From Branchiostoma floridae (lineage: Eukaryota > Chordata > Leptocardii > Amphioxiformes > Branchiostomatidae), in NCBI RefSeq assembly GCF_000003815.2, contig NC_049995.1, forward strand, positions 12,977,712-13,041,711: DNA of 64,000 nucleotides, given 5' to 3'. The translations under genes and the position numbers were made by a program. Position 1 is the stretch's first letter. Each line of letters opens with the position of its first letter. The notes below the pieces were generated by a model that saw nothing but the letters and a program-made list of their open reading frames with translations, was not told where the DNA came from and ran no database searches. Shown piece by piece: positions 1 to 12,300 of the stretch.

Positions 1-358
1 AAAACACAGTGGAAATCAAATTAAATCATGTCATAATGTAGGACTCTAGCACAATAAGAAAAATAATTTTTATAAGTCTTTGATATTAAGAGTATGAATA
101 TCATGTTGATGACCTAGTCTTGTGTTCTCTCGCGTGATTGAGACTAGGTCCATGACCAAGATGTGCTGTCAGACATTGAAAATTTGGAGGTAACGTTATG
201 TACCTTACCATTAAAAACAGTCATTGCTTGAAGAAAATTGGAATAACTGTATTCATACATGACTGATGAACCTCTTCAACCATGTTGAGTGAAATTTTAA
301 TATTTTGTCACACGTCAAAATAAAGTTCCAAGGGATTCCAAACTTTGAAGATGCTTAC

Positions 359-3300
359 CTCGTAGTTGGGCTTGATGTGAGGGGTCAGGAAAGCAACCTT
401 TGGGGCACTGTTCTTGTTGTAAACATATCTGAAAAGAAGAAAATGGCTTGTTTGGACCTTTTAATCACTCTAATAGACCCCTTTAATGGAGGTAATAAGG
501 GAGGAGGTAAGGGTCATAGATTGACAGATACAGATTACAAGCTTGGGCTACCAAAAAATCTACAAACTATACACTGTGCAGTAACAGTTACTGTTAACAC
601 AGTTGGAGAATCTTACAGCACAAAATAATTGACGCAATCTACCCTGAATTTCATCATTACTGTTACATACCTGACTATGGCCACCATGTTGGTCTCATAC
701 AGAGCATGGATGAATGCTGACAAGGCTACAGCTGCAGGCTAAAAGAACAGAAAATCAGTTAACAGTCATACAATATGATGTTACACTTTACACAACAAAG
801 TACTGAAAAATTTCACTAGGCCTCCCCTTGTCTTTCAGAATCTATTGAGTTATAGACTACCGATTGGGTGCATTTACCGGTTATGCTAAAGAAGAAAAAG
901 TCATTCCTCCAGTACAGGGAGTTCCTCTCAACCTTATTTCTTGTTTTCTTCTTGTCAGCCAGCATTAATTAAACCCCTTCTGGAACTTACCTTATGTTGG
1001 CAGACAGAAAGAAAACCTGACAAAATAGAAATCCCAATAAAAACATGTAACATACAACTAAAAAGATGTCAAAAACATTTGATTGGAGAGTGATCCTTAC
1101 CTCATCACCCTCCTCTGCTACAAAACAGCGGACAGAGTCTCCCATGTAGTACTGTCTCTTCACCTGAAAAACAGTTTGTGAGACAAAAACTTCAGTTTAC
1201 CAGCCAGCTTCTAAACAAATATAACGTTAGACACACACTCTGACATGCACAAAATCAATGCATGTATGCACACACTCATCACAATGTCAAACACATGCAG
1301 AAACAGTCTAACATTCACACAAATACAGTCACATAGACAGACACAAACATGGACAGACACACACATGCACTCACAAACACATACACATGAGTACACACAC
1401 ACACACATACACAATGCACACATACACAATGCACATACACACCCACAAACACACACATCCACACACATGAGTCAGTACAAACACAAACACACATTCAAGC
1501 ATACAGACGCATACACAAAATGTCCTGCAAACAGACACACACACACACAGAATGATGAATGTGCATACTCTATGTCAAACAACACATGCATACCATAGAC
1601 AAATACACTTCTGAGTCAGACAAGGAAACAGTCTCCCAAACTTACATTGTCCGCCCTGGTGAATCCCAGGACATCAAAACACTTGGCATCAGTCTTGAAC
1701 TTCATCTGGCTCTCATCGTCTGTGCTGAAGGGCACGATGGTGTTTCCATATCTGTATCCTGGGAAAAAAAGGAAAATAATTATCGTACAATCATGTATCA
1801 CCAGTTCACCTTTATCTGTGGGGTAACCTGTTCATTGTTTTTAGAAACGTGGTATTTGTTATGTCAAGTTGACAGACGGTGGCTTCAACTGATTTGAAAT
1901 ATTGCCACTTGAAACCACCAACCGTTGACTTTAACATCCCAAAGTAATTTCATTTTCACCTTGTTTTTTAAACGGATATAGGTTACTCCGTAGATAAAGG
2001 TGAACTATCGTAATGTCTGATTTCTTGTTCCTTGGGAATAACTCCATTGGGAAAAGTTCAACTTGAAAGCTGAACATTTGTAAATCACTTACATTCAATT
2101 ACACACAAACGCTTCTGAAAAGACAAGCCTTTGTTTACATGGATCTGTCTATAATTTTTATTCAAAGCCTTCTCGTAGAGTTCTACATGTGATTATATTA
2201 TTTTTACATATTTTTTCCATTTAACCAAAATTAAGGAAACTCCATTCAAAGATTCGGACTGTGCACCTTAACTCTTGCCTTTGAGTAAGTGCTGAATCAT
2301 TGCAACAGTTGTTTACTAAATTTGTTGCAATGCACCAGTGCTTATGGGGATCTGCCAGCCATCCGGCATGCAAATTGAATTGATGGTGTTCAAATGTAGT
2401 TCCGGGTCTATAACTTGAAGATTTTTTTGCTTGGAAAATAGGTAGAAATTCTGGCAGTTTTGAGGTCAATGTGACTGGGGAGGGTTTCTACTTTCTGATT
2501 ATGGCCAAAAAGCTGAGTTTTTGTGGTTATCAGGGGATATAAAGTTGGGACTATTTCCTGGTTGTGCAAGGGCCTCTTCCCTTCAAGTTGGTGGTTATGC
2601 GTTTGAGGGGGTGGGAAGGTTTTGGGGTATTTTTCTGCAAATCATGCCGTAAGATTTCTAATGACAATGGGATTTATCACAGCTGAGATGATGGGCTTTC
2701 ATGTGAGGGTAAGTTTGTTTGCCAGTAACGTCAGAAAGGTGAGTCATTGGCACTCATGTCTGTCTTTCTGTGCCTTTTTGAGTCAATGGACCGTGGATTG
2801 CCTGGGGGCTGTTCTTATGATGTCACATCATTAGTCAGGGGAATCCCCTTACTCACAGTTTGGCCACACCTACACAAGAGGTAAGAAAGTGCGATTGTTC
2901 ACCCAATCCATGTTTTTCCCTTTTCCCCCACCTTGTTATCAAGCGCCATTGAATAGAATACTGAAAAAATTGGCTTGAGGGCTTGTGCTATATGTATGCT
3001 GTATCTTAGATAATGCATAAGTTTATAAATAGCACAATAACCTTGGTCATAGTTTGCCCATGACTCATGCATATCCCCCCTCCCCAAAGACACACACAAA
3101 GAAAAGAGTTCTGCTCTCATGATCAGCATCTGGTTGCCATGCAGATTTTACTTGGCGCTACCGCGGATTTAACACTACAGCGAACACTCCATTTTCCGGC
3201 TACCGCGAAAGTAAAGCCCGCAAACTTAAATGCATGTACAGTAATTAGTTTTAGCCATGTATTGACTAACCAAAAGACTTAAAACCACAGTTTTTTTCTG

Positions 3301-6300
3301 ATTGTTATACTTTCTGAGTGCACAGAGATGGAATTTCAGTCTTTTTTTAGTAAGTTAAATAACAGTGTTGTGTGTGTGTGATATGTGTGCGTATGTGTGT
3401 GTCACAAATGTGCTCACATTGAAAGAACATTTTAAAAGCACTTAAGCCACTATACTACTGGAAAGTTGTTGAAAGGCTTCAAGGTAATCTAATGTTGAAA
3501 GTTTTGCTGAATATGGTGAATTTTGTTGTAACACTTAGTTTAAAGTCTTGTAATTGTCATTTTGGGAGGAGAGGGTGTCATTCCAAGAAACAATTGATTG
3601 AAATGGTAACTGTTTAAATGTTTTAATCAATTAGGATTTTACAAAGAAGGCCATAACAACAAAACAACTGTTACATTGTCTAAATGTTTTAACATGTAGG
3701 ATTCCCTTCCATCATGAGGAAAGTTGTTTGGCTACTCCTGCTGCTTCCATGGCGGGTCCAGGGCCAGCTAGAGCCCTCTACATCAACAACTGCCACTGCT
3801 ACAGGGAGTCCCTCTGCAGCTTCTACAGAGAAATGCCCAGAGTTGTATGCATATGATGAATGGGTGCATGACTGTTTACCATGCAGCATATGCATCTCAT
3901 ACCCCAATTCACCATTCTGCCATGCATGTCCAGAGTTTAATAAGGAAACTCCTCAGGCACCTGCACCAGCAGGTCCTGACTCAGAAGTGGACTTAGAGAC
4001 ATCTGATGTAGTTGGACAATCCTCAGGTGAGTACTACATGATTTACAATGTATGTTGTCTTTTTACTTGGTCTACAGTAAACCGTATGAAATTGTACTAT
4101 AATTGTAGACTCTTACAACATTGTATAAGACCTGTAAAAATTCAAACTTGGAATCATCATATGCATTACTTAATTTATGAGGCCAAGATCTAACAACAGG
4201 TGGTCTAGCACTAATGTAAATATATTTTGAAAGGAATTGTAGAATCCAGTCAATTATGTATTTCAGGCCAGAATTATCGAATCATGTTTCCCAGGAAGGA
4301 AACATTCTGATTTTGTCGACGTTCATTTTCATCTTTTTCATCCGGGAGGGATCTAATCAAAACTCAGAAAAAACTGGGAGCTATAATATGCTTTCCGCCT
4401 TACCAGCTTTTTGATTGGCCGAAAATCTGTCTTTCTCGGGGATACGTCACTGGTGGACCTATCAATGGGCAGGACTCAAATAGCTCGCTATCGCCTTCTT
4501 TACCAGGATGCAATGAAAAACCGGGAGGGACGTATGCGAATCGGCCATATGTTCGACCAAAAAGGCGTTCCAGGAGGAAGTTGCCCGCCATGGAACGAAT
4601 GAGATCACAAACTTTTCACACAAAAACATTGTGTTCAGAAGATTAGACATTGGAATCTTGGAATGAACGGACCTATTTAAGCTATGCCCTACATTTCTAT
4701 ACCTGTTAGAACAAGTCAAATATGTTTGTGTTGGAAGCAACGTAGTGGTTAATGCATCATCATTCTTAACCATTTTAGCAGCTTCAACCCGAGTTCGAGT
4801 CCGCGGAGGGTGATTTTTTTTCAATTGTCCTTTTTTTCCTTTTTAAACATGCATTTAATATAAGAATACTTTCATCTTGCGACCAGAACCATCAAAACCC
4901 ACCTTTGGGACTTTCTGTTCTGCATTTGCGTGCATGTTTTGGTAAAGAAACAGGGCTTGATTGTCAACGTATACAAAACACACCAGTATCAGTGCCAAGG
5001 CAAGAGGTAGGGGGGTAGATTTGCGTAATCAATAAGTTGCTCCAATGAAAATTTAGCGATCGATCAGTGTCACCGTTTTATCTGTTCTAGTTAATGGCGG
5101 TGCATGCAGGACACTCCAAGAAATGAAGAAAAAAAACTCAGGCATTCTGTAGTTACTGTAACAAAAATATTCAAGACCTGTAAATCAAGATTGAACATGA
5201 ATCTGAGAACCATTTATTTCATTCGGATCTTTATACAATGTACACTGTAATATTAGTTGGAAGACTTTCTACACAACACTTCCTATTTTCTGTCCTGGTG
5301 CTGATGATAATGTTGAGAACCATGTTTTGCAAAGTACATCATTCTATGTATGTATACTAAAGGCAAGTTTCATACAACTATGAAAATATACACTTTTCTC
5401 CTTTGTCATCTTTATTTGCCACAAAATCAATTTTCAATATCAATTGAACTTCTTTCCACAGACTTCCTACCTATGCTGACTGGAGCTATTGTTGGAATCA
5501 GCATTATGTTTCTGGTTATTTTGGCCCTAATTTTGAGCTTCAAGGTATCATTCATTAGGGCGAAATGGGTCAAATTGGGTTTAATGAACAAGCAGCCACA
5601 GCGAAAAAAGAGGTAAGATAACTTTGATATTGATTAGAGAACTAATGTAAATCAAAATGGTACCCAAAGTGTTCCCACATGAGTCTGTAGTTCACCTAAT
5701 CACTACATTTGTATGTCATTTAAGGTTGTAAAACAGAAGTTATAATTAATTGACCCAAGAAATACTTGACATGTGTGATTGTATCTTGGAAACTGGAATG
5801 CCTTTTGATACAATAAGCATTTAAGTGTTTTTTACGTAATGATTATGCCATCATTGAATAATCAATTAAATCAATGATAATCATTAAAGAAATGATAATC
5901 ATTGAAGAAATGATAATCATTGTTTCTTGCATTGCTTTCAGCAAAAATGGAAGAACTATCGATGCACCAGATCTGCAACTAAGTGAAAGAATGCATGGAG
6001 CCAATTGCAATTTGAATGTACTGATAGCCCAGGCACCAAAGACTTTACCTCCAAAAACACAAAATGCAATTGCACAGATGCAAAAGAAAAGTGTCCAGTT
6101 TGTGCCAGATGGAAACATATTTGACTCTGACTCTGACATAAGTCTTTGTGAGACTAGAACATGTAGTTCTGCAGCAGACAGTGGATATTGTGCTCCCATT
6201 GTATTGACACCATCTAACAGACTCAGTGTGATACAAATGTCTCAATGTGAAGACGAAAGTTGCAATGAGAGCACAGACTCTGTGTGTAGTAAGATCAACA

Positions 6301-9300
6301 TTGCTACATTTGATTGTAACTCAGTTGTTTTCTTTTCGGAGGCTCTTATTGGCAAAGACGGCGGTATCTTAATGCTTCCTAATGCTGCGACTTCTCTACT
6401 ATTCAGTCCACATTCTATCTCAAACCAGATTGACATTACCCTGGAAATACTGCATAACCCAGTTATACTGCCTGACTTAGGGGAAGATGAGACTTTGGTC
6501 AGTCCTTTTGTGTGCTGTGGTCCTCACGGCTGGACCTTCAACAAACCTGTGCTGTTAACATTTCCTCACTGTGGCATGTCTGACACAAATGACTTTACCT
6601 TACTTGTCAGTGAAACAAGTAGTCAGCAGGTTCCAGATTGGGTAGAAGTTAGCAATGCTACCCCAGGTATTGAGTACTTTGTCAGGGACAGCGAATGCCT
6701 TGTGTACACCAAACATTTCACAGGGTTTTCTCTGAAGTCTAGGGGCCCCAAGCAAGTACGTTTACTCGCTTTTTCAAGCGTATCTGATAACTTGTACAGG
6801 CTTAGGGTCTACTGCATCAATGATACAAAAGATGCCATTGATCGCATTAGGAGGGAAGAACAGGAATTTGGGTTCAAGCCAACCGACAGGGGGATTTCGA
6901 TGACCTTCTTGAATAACAAGGAGGACATTCGTCTGAAAGCAAACTTAGAGACACCAGGCTGGAAGTTTCTAAACAGTTCACAAGAGCTTGTGATCAGCTA
7001 CAATTCAGTTCGGGGAAAGAGGGATGGTAATGTGATGTTCAACCTTCAAGCAGAACCAGACCTTAAGGGAGACGCAAGGGTTCTGTCCCTGAGCATACAT
7101 GCTTTTCAGGAAGGCAACTCAGACTCTCCAACATACAGTGTTGCTGAGGAGTTGCCAATTGGAGAGTTTGAAATGACCCCATCTCTGCCTTCCTACCACA
7201 GATGTGATCATAGAGGGGCATGTAACTGTGTGACACAAACGCAGGTCTACACAGTACACACTAACATTACAAACCAGGCAAGGGTGTCTTTTCTGAACAC
7301 TCTAGGAAGCCACAGAAATCTTACCATCCCACATAAGCTTCGCACACATCTTTGCATTAAACTAGACCCCCTAAAAGAGCGTGGTGATGACTGGAGAAGT
7401 CTTGCGAGTGATTTGGGCCTTGACGAGTTGATTGAATACTTTGGTTCAAAGGGAAACCCAACTGAACTGGTGCTCCAAGAGTTTGAGAAGTCTGAGAAGA
7501 CCTTGAAAGATCTTTGGGGTATTCTGATAGGCATGGGGAGGCCAGATGCAGCTTCTTTGGTACAAATGTACATTCAGACAACAAGTTGTAAGCTGCCTTC
7601 TCCTGTTAGTGACAGTGGGGTGGGAAGTCCTGATACAGATCTAGAGGCACCAGGAAGGGATAGCACTCCTTCTCCTGGTTCTGATGTAAGGTTCTTTCCA
7701 AATGGCCCTTCAAGAGTAGGGGAGAGCTTTGAAGCCATATCCGAAACAGACCCACCACAACATGTGCACTGCGGAGGGTCTGTTCCTTCTGAGGATTTGT
7801 ACAATTCTAGTCAAGCTGCTGGTTCTCAGACAAACTCTCCACAGTTCTTGCATTGTGGTGGCTCTGCCCCTTCCCAGGATTTGTACACATCTTCTCAAGA
7901 TGCTACTTCTCAGACAAGCTCTCCACAATATGTGCATTGCGGAGGGGCTGACCCTTCAAAGGATTTGTTCAGTTCTTTATTTGAACATGCTATTTCCCAG
8001 ACAAACACTCCACAGTTCTTGCATTCTGGAGGGCCTGTTCCTTCCCAGGATTTGTACAATTCTTCTCAACATGCACATGTTTCTCAGACAAGCTCTCCAC
8101 AATATGTGCACTGTGGAGTGTCTGTACCCTCACATGAATTGTACAACTCCTGTGAAGAACAAACTGAACCAAAACTGATCCAAGCTATTGAAAATATGCA
8201 GGACTTACCACTTAACGTTAACAGCACAGCCAGGGAGAATGATGAGCCAGGAAATGATGAGGCTCAGGAAATAAACGAGACAGGTACAGATGACTCTGTC
8301 AGCTCCCAAGATATCGAGGTTATGGTTGTTACTAGTCCAGAAGTTAGGCATCTTCCAAATGGGCTCCGTGAGACAGAAGTGTAAACTGATGACACAGTGA
8401 AATTTGTCATTGAAACATACTGAGTTCTTATATCATGACTTCATATATAGTCCAGTTGTTAGCGGCCATGCCTCTGGAACTAGAAGTCGTGAATCCAAGT
8501 GTACACTCCTGTAAGGTGTTCCAGTCCTTAAGACAGGACATCAAGCAGTGGTTCCCTGTCAATTATGCTTGTCAAAAAGACCTATACAAAATTCTTTGCC
8601 CTCCCAAAATGTGACTTAAAAATGAGATGGAATGTGGACTTCAAAAACTGAGAAGATTGCAACAAGGGACAGCATTTGCTTTTGAATAAGGGTAAACCTG
8701 CCTGTCCATCAAATAGTTCATTTCATTGCATGGCCTTTTGCATTGTATATACATGTATTGTTAACTTTTAATTATCTGTTTGGAGTAATTGATTCCCTTT
8801 AATAAGTTAGTGCCTTTTGCGTGATATGTATTAACTTGTTGAAGTGTGTGTGTAATGACTTAATCAGGTTTGTTTTTTTATCGCATCAGTACTTTGGTGT
8901 TAAAGAATTGTACATGTATATCAAGTGGTGATACTTAATTCATACTAGTTTGTTTCTGTATTTTGAAAGACATTTAATTAGTTTTATTAATTTGTATATA
9001 CAAGGGTTGCAGGTAATAAATGGTCATAAATCATAATACTTAGCTTGTACAATAAAGCTTAAATTTGTAGTTATTGATATCAGATACTTGAAAACAAAAC
9101 TGCTACTAACTGTACATTGTAATAGGACAAAGTTTATAAATATGCACGTAAATACTGTGAATCTTTGTGTGAATTGACAAATTGATTAAGAGGGCATAGT
9201 AGAGAAGATGAAGATGGCTTTGTATGGCAGAAAAAGAAGCTTTTATACTATAGCATGATAACCATTAAATTTCCCTGCTTTTTTTACATAATTATGACTT

Positions 9301-12300
9301 ACATTGTGTTACTGAGTTAAACATACATTGTATATTTCTACAGTAACTGCTGTATACATATATACACAATGTACCTCTAGTCTGTAGATTAAAAAAAGGG
9401 CTGTACATGATGCAATTATGATGCTTATCTTGTCTTTGTGCATTTGTGTGAATGTTTATGCATGACAAGTGCATGTGCTTGCGCATATGTGTGTGTTGGT
9501 GTGCGTGTGACGACTAAAAATACAGAGCAGCCATCTATCCCAAACCTGACAGGCTCCCTCAAATCCCCTCCTCCTTCCCAAAGAATGGACAGAAAAAGAT
9601 AGAAAAGGACAGGAAAATTAAGTTTGTCGGTACCATCAATTGTGGACTCCACTGGAGTTTCCTCATCATCGTTAAGTCTGTGTTCATGAGTCGTGTGGAT
9701 GTCGTCTTTGCTCAGCGTGCGGGCATGGACTTTCTTAAAGGAGTTGGGCTTGCACTCCTTAACCTGGTAGGAAGACACAAGAAATACTATTCAAGCAAAG
9801 AAGTTATAATTACTACAAATAGGTATCATCTTAGGAGCCTTTTGATCAAACTTTATTTATCCATGTAAAACTCAAATCTTCCTACTGACTGCTATATTCA
9901 TTGAGGTAATGAGGCGAGAGGTAAGGGTCAGACAAAATACAATTTGAGTTTTAGTCAATTGATAGAGGATGCTCTCCTCTTCAGCATCATCACATCTTTC
10001 TTTCCATCTCAAAAATATGATTTTGATCAGCAAATCTGTTGTAATATATGTATCATTGGATGTAATGAAAAATTAGGGAAAAAAGATCTATAAGTTTGTA
10101 CAGGTATGAACACAAAACCCAGGGCAGGCTAAAAGCAGTATAATGTTTCGTGTGAGAAATTTTTGCCTTACTCTGATGAACCCTCGGACTGGAATCTTGA
10201 GGTTTGTCCCGACCTCTAGCATGACCTTCCAAGGAGCGGCCCGCACGTTTCGCTTCTGGAAGAAACTTAGCATCTGCAGGGCCTCACTGGAACAGTAGAG
10301 GAAACAAAGGTTATAAACTTAATAACCAATGTTACACTGCAGGCCACATTGGTTGTAGCATCAGACTATATATTTGCCTTTATAAACCAATTATTGGCTG
10401 CTTGTTCATCTTGAATTAAAGCCACCTTAGTGCAGACTGACTGGCATGCAAGTTTGTTTCTGTATGCGTTTAAAATTGACAGTTTCCTTCGCATACTGCC
10501 AGACATTTGAGATCCTCCAAACTTACATGATATGCACATCATATACGAGCTAGATGTCCTAATTTTCAATGCTAGTTTCTCAGTTCTGTCTTCTCACTCA
10601 CATATAGAAGCCATTTAATTGTCTATTTGCCAGGATATTTTGTGCAATTATATATAGGTGCAATAATGTGAAGTTATCCAGGTGGAACGCATCGGTTTGG
10701 GATTTTGACATTTCGTGCAGTGTGTGTTAATCCATTGTGCAATTAACTGGCTATTTTATACATGTTCTGTTGTTAAGGAAAGGGATAAACACGAGATGCT
10801 TTCTTCCTGATTATATTTGTAAAAATGGAAATAGGAAAATTTTTGAAGCTTCTGATAGCACCATCTACATCATACTGAAGTAGGTTTGCCCTTAAACTGA
10901 CCTCTCGGAGTACGCAACCCCGTCGACCTCCTCGATAACGTGGCGGATCAGCGCTGTGCCTGCCCGCTGCTGGGGCGTCCGCTCCTTCCTGGGGGGTCCG
11001 GCCCCGTTCTGGTCAGGCATGTCGCCATCTTCATCATCATCATCAAGGGACAGCCCACTGAAGGTCAACAATGGATACAACTTATAACAATGAATGGTTT
11101 TCTGTTTTTGCGATAACCTTATATTTTTTGTTTTTAACTCTCTATTTGACATTTAGGCACTTGATATAATATAAGAAAGCTCTGTTTTACATGTATCTTA
11201 TTTTTCTAGCCTGTTCATACTCATGGAGAGTGAGTGAGTAACTAAGTGAGAGAGAGTGAGAGTGAATGAGTGAGTGTGTGATTGAATGAATGAGTGAATG
11301 AAAACAAGTGAGTAAGCATGAATGAATGAGTGAATGAATGTATGTGTGAGAATGATGAAAGAGTTGGAGTGAATGGTTAAATCAATGAAAGAATAAATAC
11401 ATGTAGAAGAATGAATGAATGATGGGTAAGTTGATGAGTGAGAGAATGGATAAGTGAATGAGAAAATGAGAGTTGATGAGTGATGAATGAGGGAATAAGA
11501 GAGTGAACAAGGGAATGAATGAGTCAGTTCTGACTCACATGAGGTTGAATTCACACTCCAGTGCCTTCATCCCGTTGATGACTCCCTCCAGCTGATCGTC
11601 TGTAAACTCTCCCGCCAGGTTCGAGAACAGGACGATTCGCTTTGTCTCAAACTTCTTTCCCCTGGAACAAACAAACAAACAAACAAACAAACAAGTCCAA
11701 ACAGGAATTGTTATAACAGCCTGGTTTTCCATGAGAAATATTTAACTAAATCAAATAGTGTATGTATCAAATCAGAATTTTTCATACTCACATGGTTTGG
11801 TTCCGCACCAGGTCTAATGCCACCACAATGGCGTCCACAACTGGGAACTGTCAAGGATCATAACAACAATAAACAAAATGATCTGACTATAATAAAAACA
11901 GTTTGCTGTTTCTGTTGCAGGCACGAAATTATTCTGACATTGAATTCTCTACAAATTCCTGGAAAGATACAGTCGGCAGACACAGGAGGTGGAAGAATGT
12001 AGCATTGCAAACATCCTAATGCTTTCATTTCAATGGTAAAATTTGCCAAACAGAAAGGATACAGTCAGCGGACACAGGCCCTGGAACAATGTCGTTCTTT
12101 ACAAACTCAAGCAGGTCGAAGTCTGGCTGTCCTAGCGGCCGCGCAACTGTGATGTTCAGGTAACTCTCGTCGTCTGTTCCTGCCAGCTCATTGGCTGTTT
12201 CCTGGGTACCAAGCAGGATGAGCGCGACCTCATCCTTAGACTGGGAGAACATCTGTGGGAGAAAGGTCAAGGTTAGGTCAAGGTGATAACAGTGAAGATC

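Noticed and set aside
305-628. Plus-strand 107-codon ORF
   Set aside because: Shadow of xrcc5 exon 12, which is clearly coded on the minus strand.
1211-1598. Cys/Val-rich and His/Thr-rich ORFs on both strands
   Set aside because: Translation of an impure CA repeat.
4732-4812. Functional tRNA gene
   Set aside because: A and B boxes are present but no convincing acceptor stem or anticodon arm could be drawn.
11198-11554. Ser/His/Phe-rich minus-strand ORF
   Set aside because: Translation of a GAAT/GAGT repeat; the real xrcc5 exon 5 starts just beyond it.
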